Below the pieces are notes generated by a model that was not told the DNA's origin, searched no databases, and saw only the letters and a program-made list of their open reading frames with translations. Shown here in pieces: positions 57,326 through 64,000 of a stretch of 64,000 nt of DNA. The position numbers and the translations under genes are program-made. The stretch comes from Streptomyces monomycini (GTDB lineage Bacteria; Actinomycetota; Actinomycetes; Streptomycetales; Streptomycetaceae): assembly GCF_022271435.1 (NCBI RefSeq), contig NZ_JAFIQY010000025.1, positions 53,824 through 117,823 of the forward strand, read 5' to 3'. How positions within the stretch are numbered: position 1 is the first letter of the stretch; every line of letters starts with the position of its first letter.

Positions 57326-58309
57326 ATGTCAGTGCAGATCGAGGACGCGGTGCGAGACTCCGCGCCGCGGATCGGCAAGGGCGGCGCCCCGCCGTCCCGG
57401 CGCGGCCGGAAGACCGGCCGGGCCGCCAGAAGCGCCCCCTACCTGCTGCTGATCCCCGCCCTGGCCGCCACCGCGGTCTTCCTGGGCTGGCCCATGGTGC
57501 GGAACCTGATCATCTCGTTCCAGAACCTGAACATGAAGCAGCTGATCCAGCACCTCACCGAGTGGCGCGGCTTCGACAACTACGCGGAGATCCTCGGAGG
57601 CGAGCAGTTCTGGCGGGTCACGCTCCGCACCGTCGTCTTCACCGCCGTCAACGTCACCCTGATCATGGTGCTGGGCGTCCTGATCGGCCTCCTGCTGGCC
57701 AAGCTCGGCAAGAAGATGCGCCTGACGCTGTCCGTCGCGCTCGTCCTGACCTGGGCGATGCCCGCCATCGCCGCCACCACCGTCTTCCAGTGGCTGTTCG
57801 ACGCCCGCTACGGCGTCGTCAACTGGGTCCTGGACGCGCTGGGCTGGCACTCCATGGCCCGCTTCGACTGGGTCGGCAGCCAGCTGTCCACGTTCTTCGT
57901 CATCACCGTACTGATCGTCTGGCAGTCGCTGCCGTTCGTGGCGCTGAACCTCTACGCCGCGACCACGACCATCCCCAAGGAGCTGTACGAGGCGGCCCGG
58001 ATGGACGGCGCCGGCACCTGGAAGGTCTTCACCAGCGTCACCTTCCCCTTCCTCAAGCCGTTCTTCCTGGCGACCACGTTCCTTGAGGTCATCTGGGTCT
58101 TCAAGGCGTTCCCGCAGATCTTCGCGATCAACGAGGGCGGCCCGGACCGGCTCACCGAGACCCTGCCGATCTACGCCTTCACCGAAGGCGTCGGCAACCT
58201 CCACTTCGGCATGGGCGCGGCCATCTCGCTGCTGACCATCGTCGTCCTGCTCGCCATGACCGCGTACTACCTGCGACTGACCCTGAAGCAAGAGGAGGAC
58301 GAGCTGTGA
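57326..58309 (+). CDS. dasB: ABC sugar permease DasB
   Basis: A 327-residue permease with six transmembrane helices and the EAA loop (AARMDGAGTWKVF near residue 228) typical of sugar ABC inner-membrane subunits. It pairs with DasC. ATG at 57326 follows GGGGAGCGGGAC. The stop overlaps dasC by GTGA. No ATPase gene is present in this cluster; the shared MsiK-type ATPase is expected elsewhere. Confidence 0.93.
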   Translation: MSVQIEDAVRDSAPRIGKGGAPPSRRGRKTGRAARSAPYLLLIPALAATAVFLGWPMVRNLIISFQNLNMKQLIQHLTEWRGFDNYAEILGGEQFWRVTLRTVVFTAVNVTLIMVLGVLIGLLLAKLGKKMRLTLSVALVLTWAMPAIAATTVFQWLFDARYGVVNWVLDALGWHSMARFDWVGSQLSTFFVITVLIVWQSLPFVALNLYAATTTIPKELYEAARMDGAGTWKVFTSVTFPFLKPFFLATTFLEVIWVFKAFPQIFAINEGGPDRLTETLPIYAFTEGVGNLHFGMGAAISLLTIVVLLAMTAYYLRLTLKQEEDEL

Positions 58310-59136
58310 ACCGCTCACTGCTCGGCCGCATCTGGCCCAACGCGACGGCGATCGTGCTCGCCCTCGGATTCGTCTTCCCCGTGTACTGGATGTTCACCAC
58401 GGCCTTCAAGCCGAACAGTGACATCATCACCGAGGACCCGGTGTGGTTCCCGTTCCACGGCACCTTCGAGCACTTCACGACCGCCGTGAACGCGCCGAAC
58501 TTCTGGACCCTGGTGGGCAACTCCGTCACCGTCACCGTGCTGGCGGTCGGCCTCTCGCTGCTGATCGCCCTGTGCGGCTCCTTCGCCATCGCCCGGATGC
58601 GCTTCAAGGGCCGCAAGGGCATCATCCTGACCTTCATGGTCGCCCAGATGGCGCCCTGGGAGGTCCTGGTCATCTCGGTCTACATGATCGTGCGCGACGC
58701 CGACATGCTGAACAGCCTGGTGCCGCTGACCTTCTTCTACATGCTCATGGTGCTGCCCTTCACCCTCCTGACGCTGCGCGGCTACGTCGCCGCCGTGCCC
58801 AAGGAGCTGGAGGAGTCCGCGATGGTCGACGGCTGCACCCGCCGGCAGGCCTTTGTGAAGATCATCTTTCCGCTGCTCGCCCCCGGCCTGATGGCCACCT
58901 CGCTGTTCGGCTTCATCACCGCCTGGAACGAATTCCCGCTGGTGCTGGTTCTCAACAAGGAACCGGACAAGGGGACGCTGCCGCTGTGGCTCTCGCAGTT
59001 CCAGAGCCAGTTCGGCGACGACTGGGGCGCCACGATGGCCGCCGCCTCCATCTTCGCCGTACCGATCCTGGTCCTGTTCCTGTTCCTGCAACGCAAGGCG
59101 GTCAGCGGACTGACCGCCGGCGCAGTGAAGGGATGA
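58306..59136 (+). CDS. dasC: ABC sugar permease DasC
   Basis: A 276-residue permease partner of DasB, six transmembrane helices, EAA loop (ESAMVDGCTRRQAFVKI near residue 166). GTG at 58306 overlaps the dasB stop (GTGA), and its own stop overlaps dasD by ATGA, so dasBCD are tightly coupled. Confidence 0.93.
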   Translation: MNRSLLGRIWPNATAIVLALGFVFPVYWMFTTAFKPNSDIITEDPVWFPFHGTFEHFTTAVNAPNFWTLVGNSVTVTVLAVGLSLLIALCGSFAIARMRFKGRKGIILTFMVAQMAPWEVLVISVYMIVRDADMLNSLVPLTFFYMLMVLPFTLLTLRGYVAAVPKELEESAMVDGCTRRQAFVKIIFPLLAPGLMATSLFGFITAWNEFPLVLVLNKEPDKGTLPLWLSQFQSQFGDDWGATMAAASIFAVPILVLFLFLQRKAVSGLTAGAVKG

Positions 59137-60878
59137 CGCGCGCCATGACGACACTCCTGCACCCGGCCGACACCCTCACCCGCGACGCGCTCACCGTCCT
59201 CCAGCCCGGCTTCACCGGCACCTCGGCGCCCGACTGGCTGCTGCGCCGGCTCGGCGAGGGCCTCGCCTCGGTGGGGCTGTTCGGACGCAACGTCGCCTCA
59301 CCCGAACAGCTCGCCGCGCTCACCGCCCAGCTGCGGGCCGAGCGCGACGACATCCTCGTCGCCATCGACGAGGAGGGCGGCGACGTCACCCGCCTCGAAG
59401 TACGCGGCGGCTCCTCCTTCCCCGGCAACCTCGCCCTGGGCGCGGTCGACGACACGCGGCTCACCCACGACGTGGCCCGCGAACTCGGCCGCCGCCTCGC
59501 CGAGTGCGGCGTCAACCTGAACTGGGCGCCGTCCGCCGACGTCAACTCCAACCCGTCCAACCCGGTCATCGGCGTCCGCTCCTTCGGCGCCGACCCCCGG
59601 CTGGTCGCCCGGCACACCGCCGCGTACGTCGAAGGACTCCAGTCCGCCGGCGTCGCCGCCTGCGCCAAGCACTTCCCCGGCCACGGTGACACCGCCGTCG
59701 ACTCCCACCACGACGTACCGCACATCGCCGCCGAACTGCGCACCCTCCAGGAACGCGAACTGGTGCCCTTCCGGGCCGCCATCGCCGCCGGCACCAAGGC
59801 CGTCATGAGCGCGCACATCCTGCTCCCGGCCCTGGACACCACGCTGCCCGCCACCCTGAGCCGCAACGTCCTCACCGGCCTGCTGCGCGCCCCCGCCTCC
59901 GAGGGCGGCCTCGGCTTCGACGGCCTGATCGTCACCGACGGCATGGAAATGCAGGCCATCTCCGCGACGTACGGCATCGAGCGGGGCAGCGTCCTGGCCA
60001 TCGCCGCCGGCGCGGACGCCATCTGCGTCGGCGGGGGACTGGCCGACGAAACCACCGTGCTGCGGCTGCGGGACGCCTTGGTGAGGGCGGTACGCGACGG
60101 AGAGCTGTCGGAGAAGCGGCTCGCCGACGCGGCAGCACGGGTCCGCGCCCTGGCGCGGTGGACCCGGAGTGCGGGCGCGACACAGGGGGCCCTCCCTGGG
60201 GAGCGAGGGGTCGCGCCCGCACCCGAGGCCGGCCTCGTCGCGGCCCGCCGCGCCCTGCGCATCACCCGTAACGGCCCGTACGAGCCGCTCACCGCGCCCG
60301 CTTATGTCGCGGCGTTCACCCCCGTCGCCAACATCGCTGTCGGTGACGAGACGCCCTGGGGGGTCGCTGCTGAGCTGAGCCGGCTGGTGCCGGGTACCGA
60401 GACTGGTACGTATGGGAGCGGCGGGGGAGCGGCCGGTGGTGGGGCCGGGGGCGGTGGCGGGGGCGGTGGCGGGGCTGCTGGGGACGGTGGCGGGGCTGCC
60501 GGGGACGGTGGCGCGGCCGGGAGTCCCGGCGCGTCCGAGCGTCCTGGCGGGGTTGGGAGCTCTGGCACGGTTGGGAGTGGCGGCGCGGCCGGGCGTCCTG
60601 GCGCGTCCGGGCGTGGCGGTGCGTCCGGGCTGTCCGCGCAGGTCGCGGAGGTGTTGCGGGCGGCGGGGGAGCGGCGGATCGTCGCCGTCGTACGCGACGT
60701 CCACCGGCACGCCTGGATGGCGGCCGCCCTGGACGCCCTGCTCGACGCCCGCCCGGACACGGTGGTCGTCGAGATGGGACTGCCGCAGGCACCGCCGCGC
60801 GGTGCCCTGCACATCGCCACCCATGGCGCGGCCCGCGTCTGCGGCCGCGCCGCCGCGGAGGTCATCGCGGGGGTCTGA
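59133..60878 (+). CDS. dasD: Glycoside hydrolase family 3 beta-N-acetylglucosaminidase DasD
   Basis: A 581-residue GH3 enzyme that splits imported chitobiose into GlcNAc. The conserved KHFPGHGDTAVDSHHDVP (near residues 182-199) and the nucleophile motif VTDGMEMQAI (Asp near 269) are present. Between about residues 426 and 502 there is a low-complexity Gly/Ala/Ser insertion containing a 21-base tandem repeat; the remaining C-terminal domain continues in frame. ATG at 59133 overlaps the dasC stop; an ATG at 59145 is a possible alternative start. Confidence 0.9.
   Translation: MTRAMTTLLHPADTLTRDALTVLQPGFTGTSAPDWLLRRLGEGLASVGLFGRNVASPEQLAALTAQLRAERDDILVAIDEEGGDVTRLEVRGGSSFPGNLALGAVDDTRLTHDVARELGRRLAECGVNLNWAPSADVNSNPSNPVIGVRSFGADPRLVARHTAAYVEGLQSAGVAACAKHFPGHGDTAVDSHHDVPHIAAELRTLQERELVPFRAAIAAGTKAVMSAHILLPALDTTLPATLSRNVLTGLLRAPASEGGLGFDGLIVTDGMEMQAISATYGIERGSVLAIAAGADAICVGGGLADETTVLRLRDALVRAVRDGELSEKRLADAAARVRALARWTRSAGATQGALPGERGVAPAPEAGLVAARRALRITRNGPYEPLTAPAYVAAFTPVANIAVGDETPWGVAAELSRLVPGTETGTYGSGGGAAGGGAGGGGGGGGGAAGDGGGAAGDGGAAGSPGASERPGGVGSSGTVGSGGAAGRPGASGRGGASGLSAQVAEVLRAAGERRIVAVVRDVHRHAWMAAALDALLDARPDTVVVEMGLPQAPPRGALHIATHGAARVCGRAAAEVIAGV
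60468..60509 (+). repeat. Two tandem 21-base repeats inside dasD
   Basis: Two copies of a GGCGGGGCTGCTGGGGACGG-type unit (60468-60488 and 60489-60509, one base different) within a G-rich run (60420-60640). Encodes the Gly/Ala-rich insertion. Confidence 0.85.
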
Positions 60879-61226
60879 ACCCCCGCCGGGCCGCGGAAGG
60901 GGAGCCGCGGCCCGGCGGGAACTCAGGCGGTGCCAGTGCGCGGAGGCCACGGGTGGCGCTCGGAGGTCACTGGTGGCGCACGGACGTAATGGTGGCGCGT
61001 GGACGTGGTTCGGCGCGCTGACGTAGTGCTGGCGCGCTGACGTACGTACGGCGCGGTGGCGTACGACTGGCGTAAGACGTGTCGCGGCCGGGGCGCCCTT
61101 GGTGGGTGCCCCGGCCGCGACGTGCCGTGCGGGGTGCGGCGGCGGTCCGTGTCCCGCCTTCCGCGACCTTCTCCCGCGATGCGTCTTCCGCGCTCCGTGA
61201 GCCGTCTTCCGTGAGCCGTCTTCCGC
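60879..61226. other. Gene-free spacer between convergent dasD and nagB
   Basis: No gene. It contains imperfect GCGCGNTGACGTA-like repeats (60990-61060), a strong terminator (61081-61121) and short GTGAGCCGTCTTCC repeats near 61197-61225. Confidence 0.5.
61081..61121. terminator. Strong bidirectional terminator between dasD and nagB
   Basis: GTCGCGGCCGGGGC (61081-61094) pairs perfectly with GCCCCGGCCGCGAC (61108-61121), a 14-bp stem with a 13-base loop. Confidence 0.8.
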
Positions 61227-62009
61227 CTACAGTCCCTGCCACTCCGGCTTGGCGGCGTACGTGGCGCGGAAGTAGTCGGCCAGCTTGAGCTTGGACGCGG
61301 CGGCTTCGGTGACCACGACCGTGGCGTGCGGGTGCAGCTGGAGCGCGGAGGCCGGCACCAGCGCCGAGACCGGGCCCTCGACGGACTGCGCGACGGCGTC
61401 CGCCTTGTTCTCGCCGGTGGCCAGCAGCACCAGGTGGCGGGCTTCCAGGATGGTGCCGATGCCCTGGGTGATGACGTGGTGCGGCACCTCGTCCAGGCTG
61501 TCGAAGAACCGGGCGTTGTCCTCCCGGGTCTGCTGCGTCAGCGTCTTGATACGGGTACGGGACGCGAGCGAGGAGCACGGCTCGTTGAAGCCGATGTGCC
61601 CGTCGGTGCCGATGCCCAGCAACTGGAGGTCCACGCCGCCGGCCTCGCTCAGCGCACGGTCGTACGCCTCGCAGGCCGCCTGCACGTCCTCCGCGGTGCC
61701 GTCGGGCCCCATGAAGGAGTCCTCGCCGAGCCCCAGCGGCTCCACGACCTCGCGCAGCACCACGGAGCGGTACGACTCGGGGTGCCCGGCCGGCAGCCCG
61801 ACGTACTCGTCGAGCTGGCAGATGCGAGCACGCGAGACGTCCACACCACCGTTGCGGACCGTGCCGGCCAGCGCTTCGTAGACGGGCAGCGGAGTCGATC
61901 CAGTGGCCACACCCAACAGCGCCTCGGGCTTGCGGCGCACCAGGGCGGCGATGGCCTCCGCGATCAGCTCGCCGCCTGCCTTGGCGTCCGGGACGATGAC
62001 AACTTCCAC
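61227..62009 (-). CDS. nagB: Glucosamine-6-phosphate deaminase NagB
   Basis: A 260-residue isomerase/deaminase converting GlcN-6-P to fructose-6-P and ammonia, the last step of GlcNAc catabolism. ATGSTP near residue 36, LDEYVGL near 65, and the catalytic GIGTDGHIGFNEP (near 132-144). GTG at 62009 with GGCAGG upstream. A dre-type site 32 bases upstream indicates DasR control, and its substrate is the DasR effector, closing a feedback loop. Confidence 0.94.
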   Translation of the reverse strand: MEVVIVPDAKAGGELIAEAIAALVRRKPEALLGVATGSTPLPVYEALAGTVRNGGVDVSRARICQLDEYVGLPAGHPESYRSVVLREVVEPLGLGEDSFMGPDGTAEDVQAACEAYDRALSEAGGVDLQLLGIGTDGHIGFNEPCSSLASRTRIKTLTQQTREDNARFFDSLDEVPHHVITQGIGTILEARHLVLLATGENKADAVAQSVEGPVSALVPASALQLHPHATVVVTEAAASKLKLADYFRATYAAKPEWQGL

Positions 62010-62530
62010 GCTTTGCCTGCCGATCTGGAGAATGGACTCGTGTGGTATAGACCAATCTACCAGAGCCCGCCCCTCCGCCCCCGGAGACATCAGGCGACCC
62101 GCAACTGAACAGCGAGTCAACGGAGGGGGCGGAGGGAGGCGGTATTGGGCCCGGAGGGAGGCGGTACCGGGCCCGGACGGAGGTGGCGGCGGGCGCGGCC
62201 ACGGGGAGCGGTGGGCACGGCCGGAGCGGCACGGCGGGCGCGGTGGCGGGAACCGGGGCACGCGTGGTCGACTGACGTCGGACGCCGCGGATTCCGCGCC
62301 CGACTCGGCCGCTCCGTCCGCTCCGTCCGCCACGGCCATGGCGACTGATACGGCCATCGCGGCCAGTACGGGTGCGGCGGCCACTTCACGGTTACGCGAT
62401 ACGTGACAGATGCGCGACCGACGCGCACAAGCGTTCTTCCGAGCGCCGCGGCAACGGTTCGCGAACGGTACGCCGGTACGCGAACGCTTCGCGGGTACGC
62501 GGGCACGGCAGACCACGGGAGGCGGCCAGG
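62010..62530. other. Divergent spacer between nagB and the SIS-domain gene
   Basis: It contains the nagB dre site (62041-62056). The right half (62450-62515) has clustered CGCGAACG and GGTACGC direct/inverted repeats, possibly an operator. No gene is supported. Confidence 0.45.
62041..62056 (-). promoter_or_regulatory. dre site upstream of nagB
   Basis: TGTGGTATAGACCAAT matches the dre consensus core (TGGT-TAGACCA). A TATACC -10 candidate on the minus strand lies inside it, so DasR would block transcription directly. Confidence 0.75.
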
Positions 62531-63640
62531 ATGTCCGGCACGGTGAACCGCACGCTGCACGACAACCCCGACGAACGGCCCGGCCGCCACATGGCCGCCG
62601 AAATGGCCGAACAACCCGACGTCCTGCGCCGCATCCTCGCCGAGGGCGCGTCACGCATCCGTACCGTCGCCGAGCAGGTCGCCGCCCGCCGGCCGCGGTT
62701 CGTCCTGTTCACCGCGCGCGGTACGTCGGACAACGCGGCCCTCTACGCCAAGTACCTGTTCGAAGTGCGACTCGGCATGCCCTGTGGCCTCACCTCCATG
62801 TCCACGACCACCGCCTACGGCGCGCGGCCCGATCTCAGGGACTGCCTGGTCGTCACGGTCAGTCAGTCCGGCGGTTCACCCGACCTCGTCACCTCCACCC
62901 GGGCCGCCCGCGAGGCCGGCGCCATCACCCTCGCGGTGACCAACAACGCCGGATCGGCGCTCGCCGGCGTCAGCGAGTTCCACGTCGACGTGCTGGCCGG
63001 CCCGGAACGCGCCCTGCCCGCCACGAAGACGTACACGGCCGAACTTCTCGCCCTCTACCTCTTCGTCGACGGCCTGCGCGACAGCTGGGGCCACCCGGGC
63101 CCGCACGCCGCGGGCGACCTGGCCGCGAAGGCGCTGCCGGACCTCGCCGAGTCCGTCCTCGCCCGCCACGCCGAGGTCAAGGCCCTCGCCGCCCGCTACC
63201 GCTTCGCGGAGCGCATGGTGCTCACCTCGCGCGGTTACGGCTACCCGACGGCCAAGGAAGCCGCCCTGAAGCTCATGGAGACCAGCTACATCCCGGCCCT
63301 CTCCTACTCCGGCGCGGACCTCCTGCACGGCCCGCTCGCCATGGTCGACAACATCTCCCCGGTGATCGCGATCGTCACCGACGGCAAGGGCGGCGAGGCG
63401 CTGCGGCCCGTACTGGAGCGCCTGCGCGACCGGGGCGCCGACCTGGTGGTCATCGGCAGCCGCGCCGAGGTCGACCGGGCCGCGGCGGGCTTCGCGCTGC
63501 CGACCGACGGCGTGGCCGAGGAACTCCAGCCGGTCCTCGAAATCCTCCCCCTCCAGATGCTCGCCTACGAGGTGACCCTCGCCCGAGGCCAGGACCCCGA
63601 CGCCCCCCGCTCCCTGGCCAAGGTCACAGAAACCCACTGA
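62531..63640 (+). CDS. SIS-domain sugar-phosphate isomerase/deaminase (NagB-II/GlmS-like)
   Basis: A 369-residue protein made of two SIS domains, like the isomerase half of GlmS and like NagB-II/AgaS proteins. Features: TARGTSDNAALYAKYL near residue 58, TVSQSGGSPDLV near 113, LTSRGYGYPTAKEAALKLMETSY near 237 and GADLLHGPLA near 262. No N-terminal glutaminase domain, so it is not a glucosamine synthase. A deaminase or isomerase role in amino-sugar breakdown fits its position next to nagB. ATG at 62531 has GGGAGG 8 bases upstream. Confidence 0.85.
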   Translation: MSGTVNRTLHDNPDERPGRHMAAEMAEQPDVLRRILAEGASRIRTVAEQVAARRPRFVLFTARGTSDNAALYAKYLFEVRLGMPCGLTSMSTTTAYGARPDLRDCLVVTVSQSGGSPDLVTSTRAAREAGAITLAVTNNAGSALAGVSEFHVDVLAGPERALPATKTYTAELLALYLFVDGLRDSWGHPGPHAAGDLAAKALPDLAESVLARHAEVKALAARYRFAERMVLTSRGYGYPTAKEAALKLMETSYIPALSYSGADLLHGPLAMVDNISPVIAIVTDGKGGEALRPVLERLRDRGADLVVIGSRAEVDRAAAGFALPTDGVAEELQPVLEILPLQMLAYEVTLARGQDPDAPRSLAKVTETH

Positions 63641-64000
63641 CCCACCCCGCCCTCTCCCCGTCCCCCGCCCTCTCCACCCCCGCCCTCTCCCCGCCCCCAC
63701 CTTCTCCCCGCCCCATCCCTGCCGCCTTTCCTCCCTTCCCCTCAGCCCCACCCCCGCCCGCCTTATCCGCCCGTCCCGCCCCTGCCCGACTTCTTCCCTC
63801 CGCCCCGCTCCCCTTGCTCTCTCCTTCCCCCCCTGGGCCCCCGCCCCCCTCCGCCCCCTCCGCCCCCCGCCCTGTCCTCTTCCCCGCCCGACCCTGCCCC
63901 GCAGCCCCACTTCCTCCCCGCCCACCCGCCCCCCCGCCCCGCTCCGCCGCCCCGCTTTCTCTCCCCCCCCGGCCCCCGCCCCCCACCCCACCCCTCGGAC
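63641..64000. repeat. Extreme pyrimidine-rich terminal tract
   Basis: About 350 bases are mostly C and T, with many CCCCGCCC and CTCTCC runs and almost no purines. The complementary strand is G-rich. No gene is supported. It continues to the end of the window. Confidence 0.8.

Noticed and set aside
60410..60640. Possible frameshift in dasD
   Set aside because: The frame stays open and the downstream protein sequence is normal; a low-complexity insertion is simpler.

Overview
The window is a gene-dense, high-GC actinobacterial chromosome segment, almost certainly from Streptomyces or a close relative. Markers are wblC/whiB7, the sigR-rsrA thiol-stress pair, mycoredoxin, uvrD2, the dasR-dasABCD-nagB chitin/GlcNAc cluster, abundant GTG starts with 4-base GTGA/ATGA gene overlaps, and likely leaderless genes. 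The gene order resembles, from memory, the Streptomyces coelicolor core region from about SCO5180 to SCO5236. I see no insertion sequence, prophage, rRNA, CRISPR array or biosynthetic cluster. This is core chromosome.

Layout. 0.1-6.5 kb: nudC, an XRE regulator with a beta-rich tail, mycoredoxin (with a sigma-R-type promoter), uvrD2, then the long wblC leader (leader ORF plus attenuator) and wblC with a coupled small gene. 6.6-20.1 kb: ABC1 kinase, a ThiF-like protein, a YgjP-type metallopeptidase, a TerD-AIM24 fusion followed by two more AIM24 genes, NUDIX and DUF2342 genes, an SDR, moaE, a YlbL Lon-like protease and a PPA1309 protein. 20.2-28.1 kb: UPF0182, two identical initiator tRNA genes flanking a Sel1-repeat gene, and a divergent Fur-type regulator/catalase pair with a 7-1-7 operator on the catalase promoter. 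28.3-36.7 kb: CBS protein, hisN, TetR, SMR exporter, rsgA-aroA operon, M50 peptidase, HMCES/YedK, a hydrolase and an XRE-cupin regulator.

36.7-46.4 kb: sigR-rsrA with a sigma-R autoregulatory promoter, a TPR protein, peptide deformylase, a class A PBP with degenerate transpeptidase motifs, and class Ia nrdAB preceded by a cobalamin riboswitch and two NrdR-like boxes. 46.7-49.7 kb: two secreted paralogous seven-blade propellers. 49.7-54.7 kb: GNAT, an SSF monocarboxylate-type symporter with its DUF3311 partner, then cstA with its YbdD partner. 54.8-63.6 kb: dasR, dasABCD, nagB and a divergent SIS-domain sugar-phosphate gene, with three DasR-type dre sites. The last 360 bases are an extreme pyrimidine-rich tract.

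Functional themes: thiol/oxidative stress (sigR-rsrA, mycoredoxin, catalase-Fur), antibiotic-responsive control (wblC attenuator), B12- and NrdR-controlled dNTP synthesis, and amino-sugar uptake and catabolism under DasR. The parts most deserving a second look are the wblC leader, the propeller pair with a matching blade-4 anomaly, the PBP with lost active-site motifs, the TerD/AIM24 array and the glycine-rich insertion in DasD.
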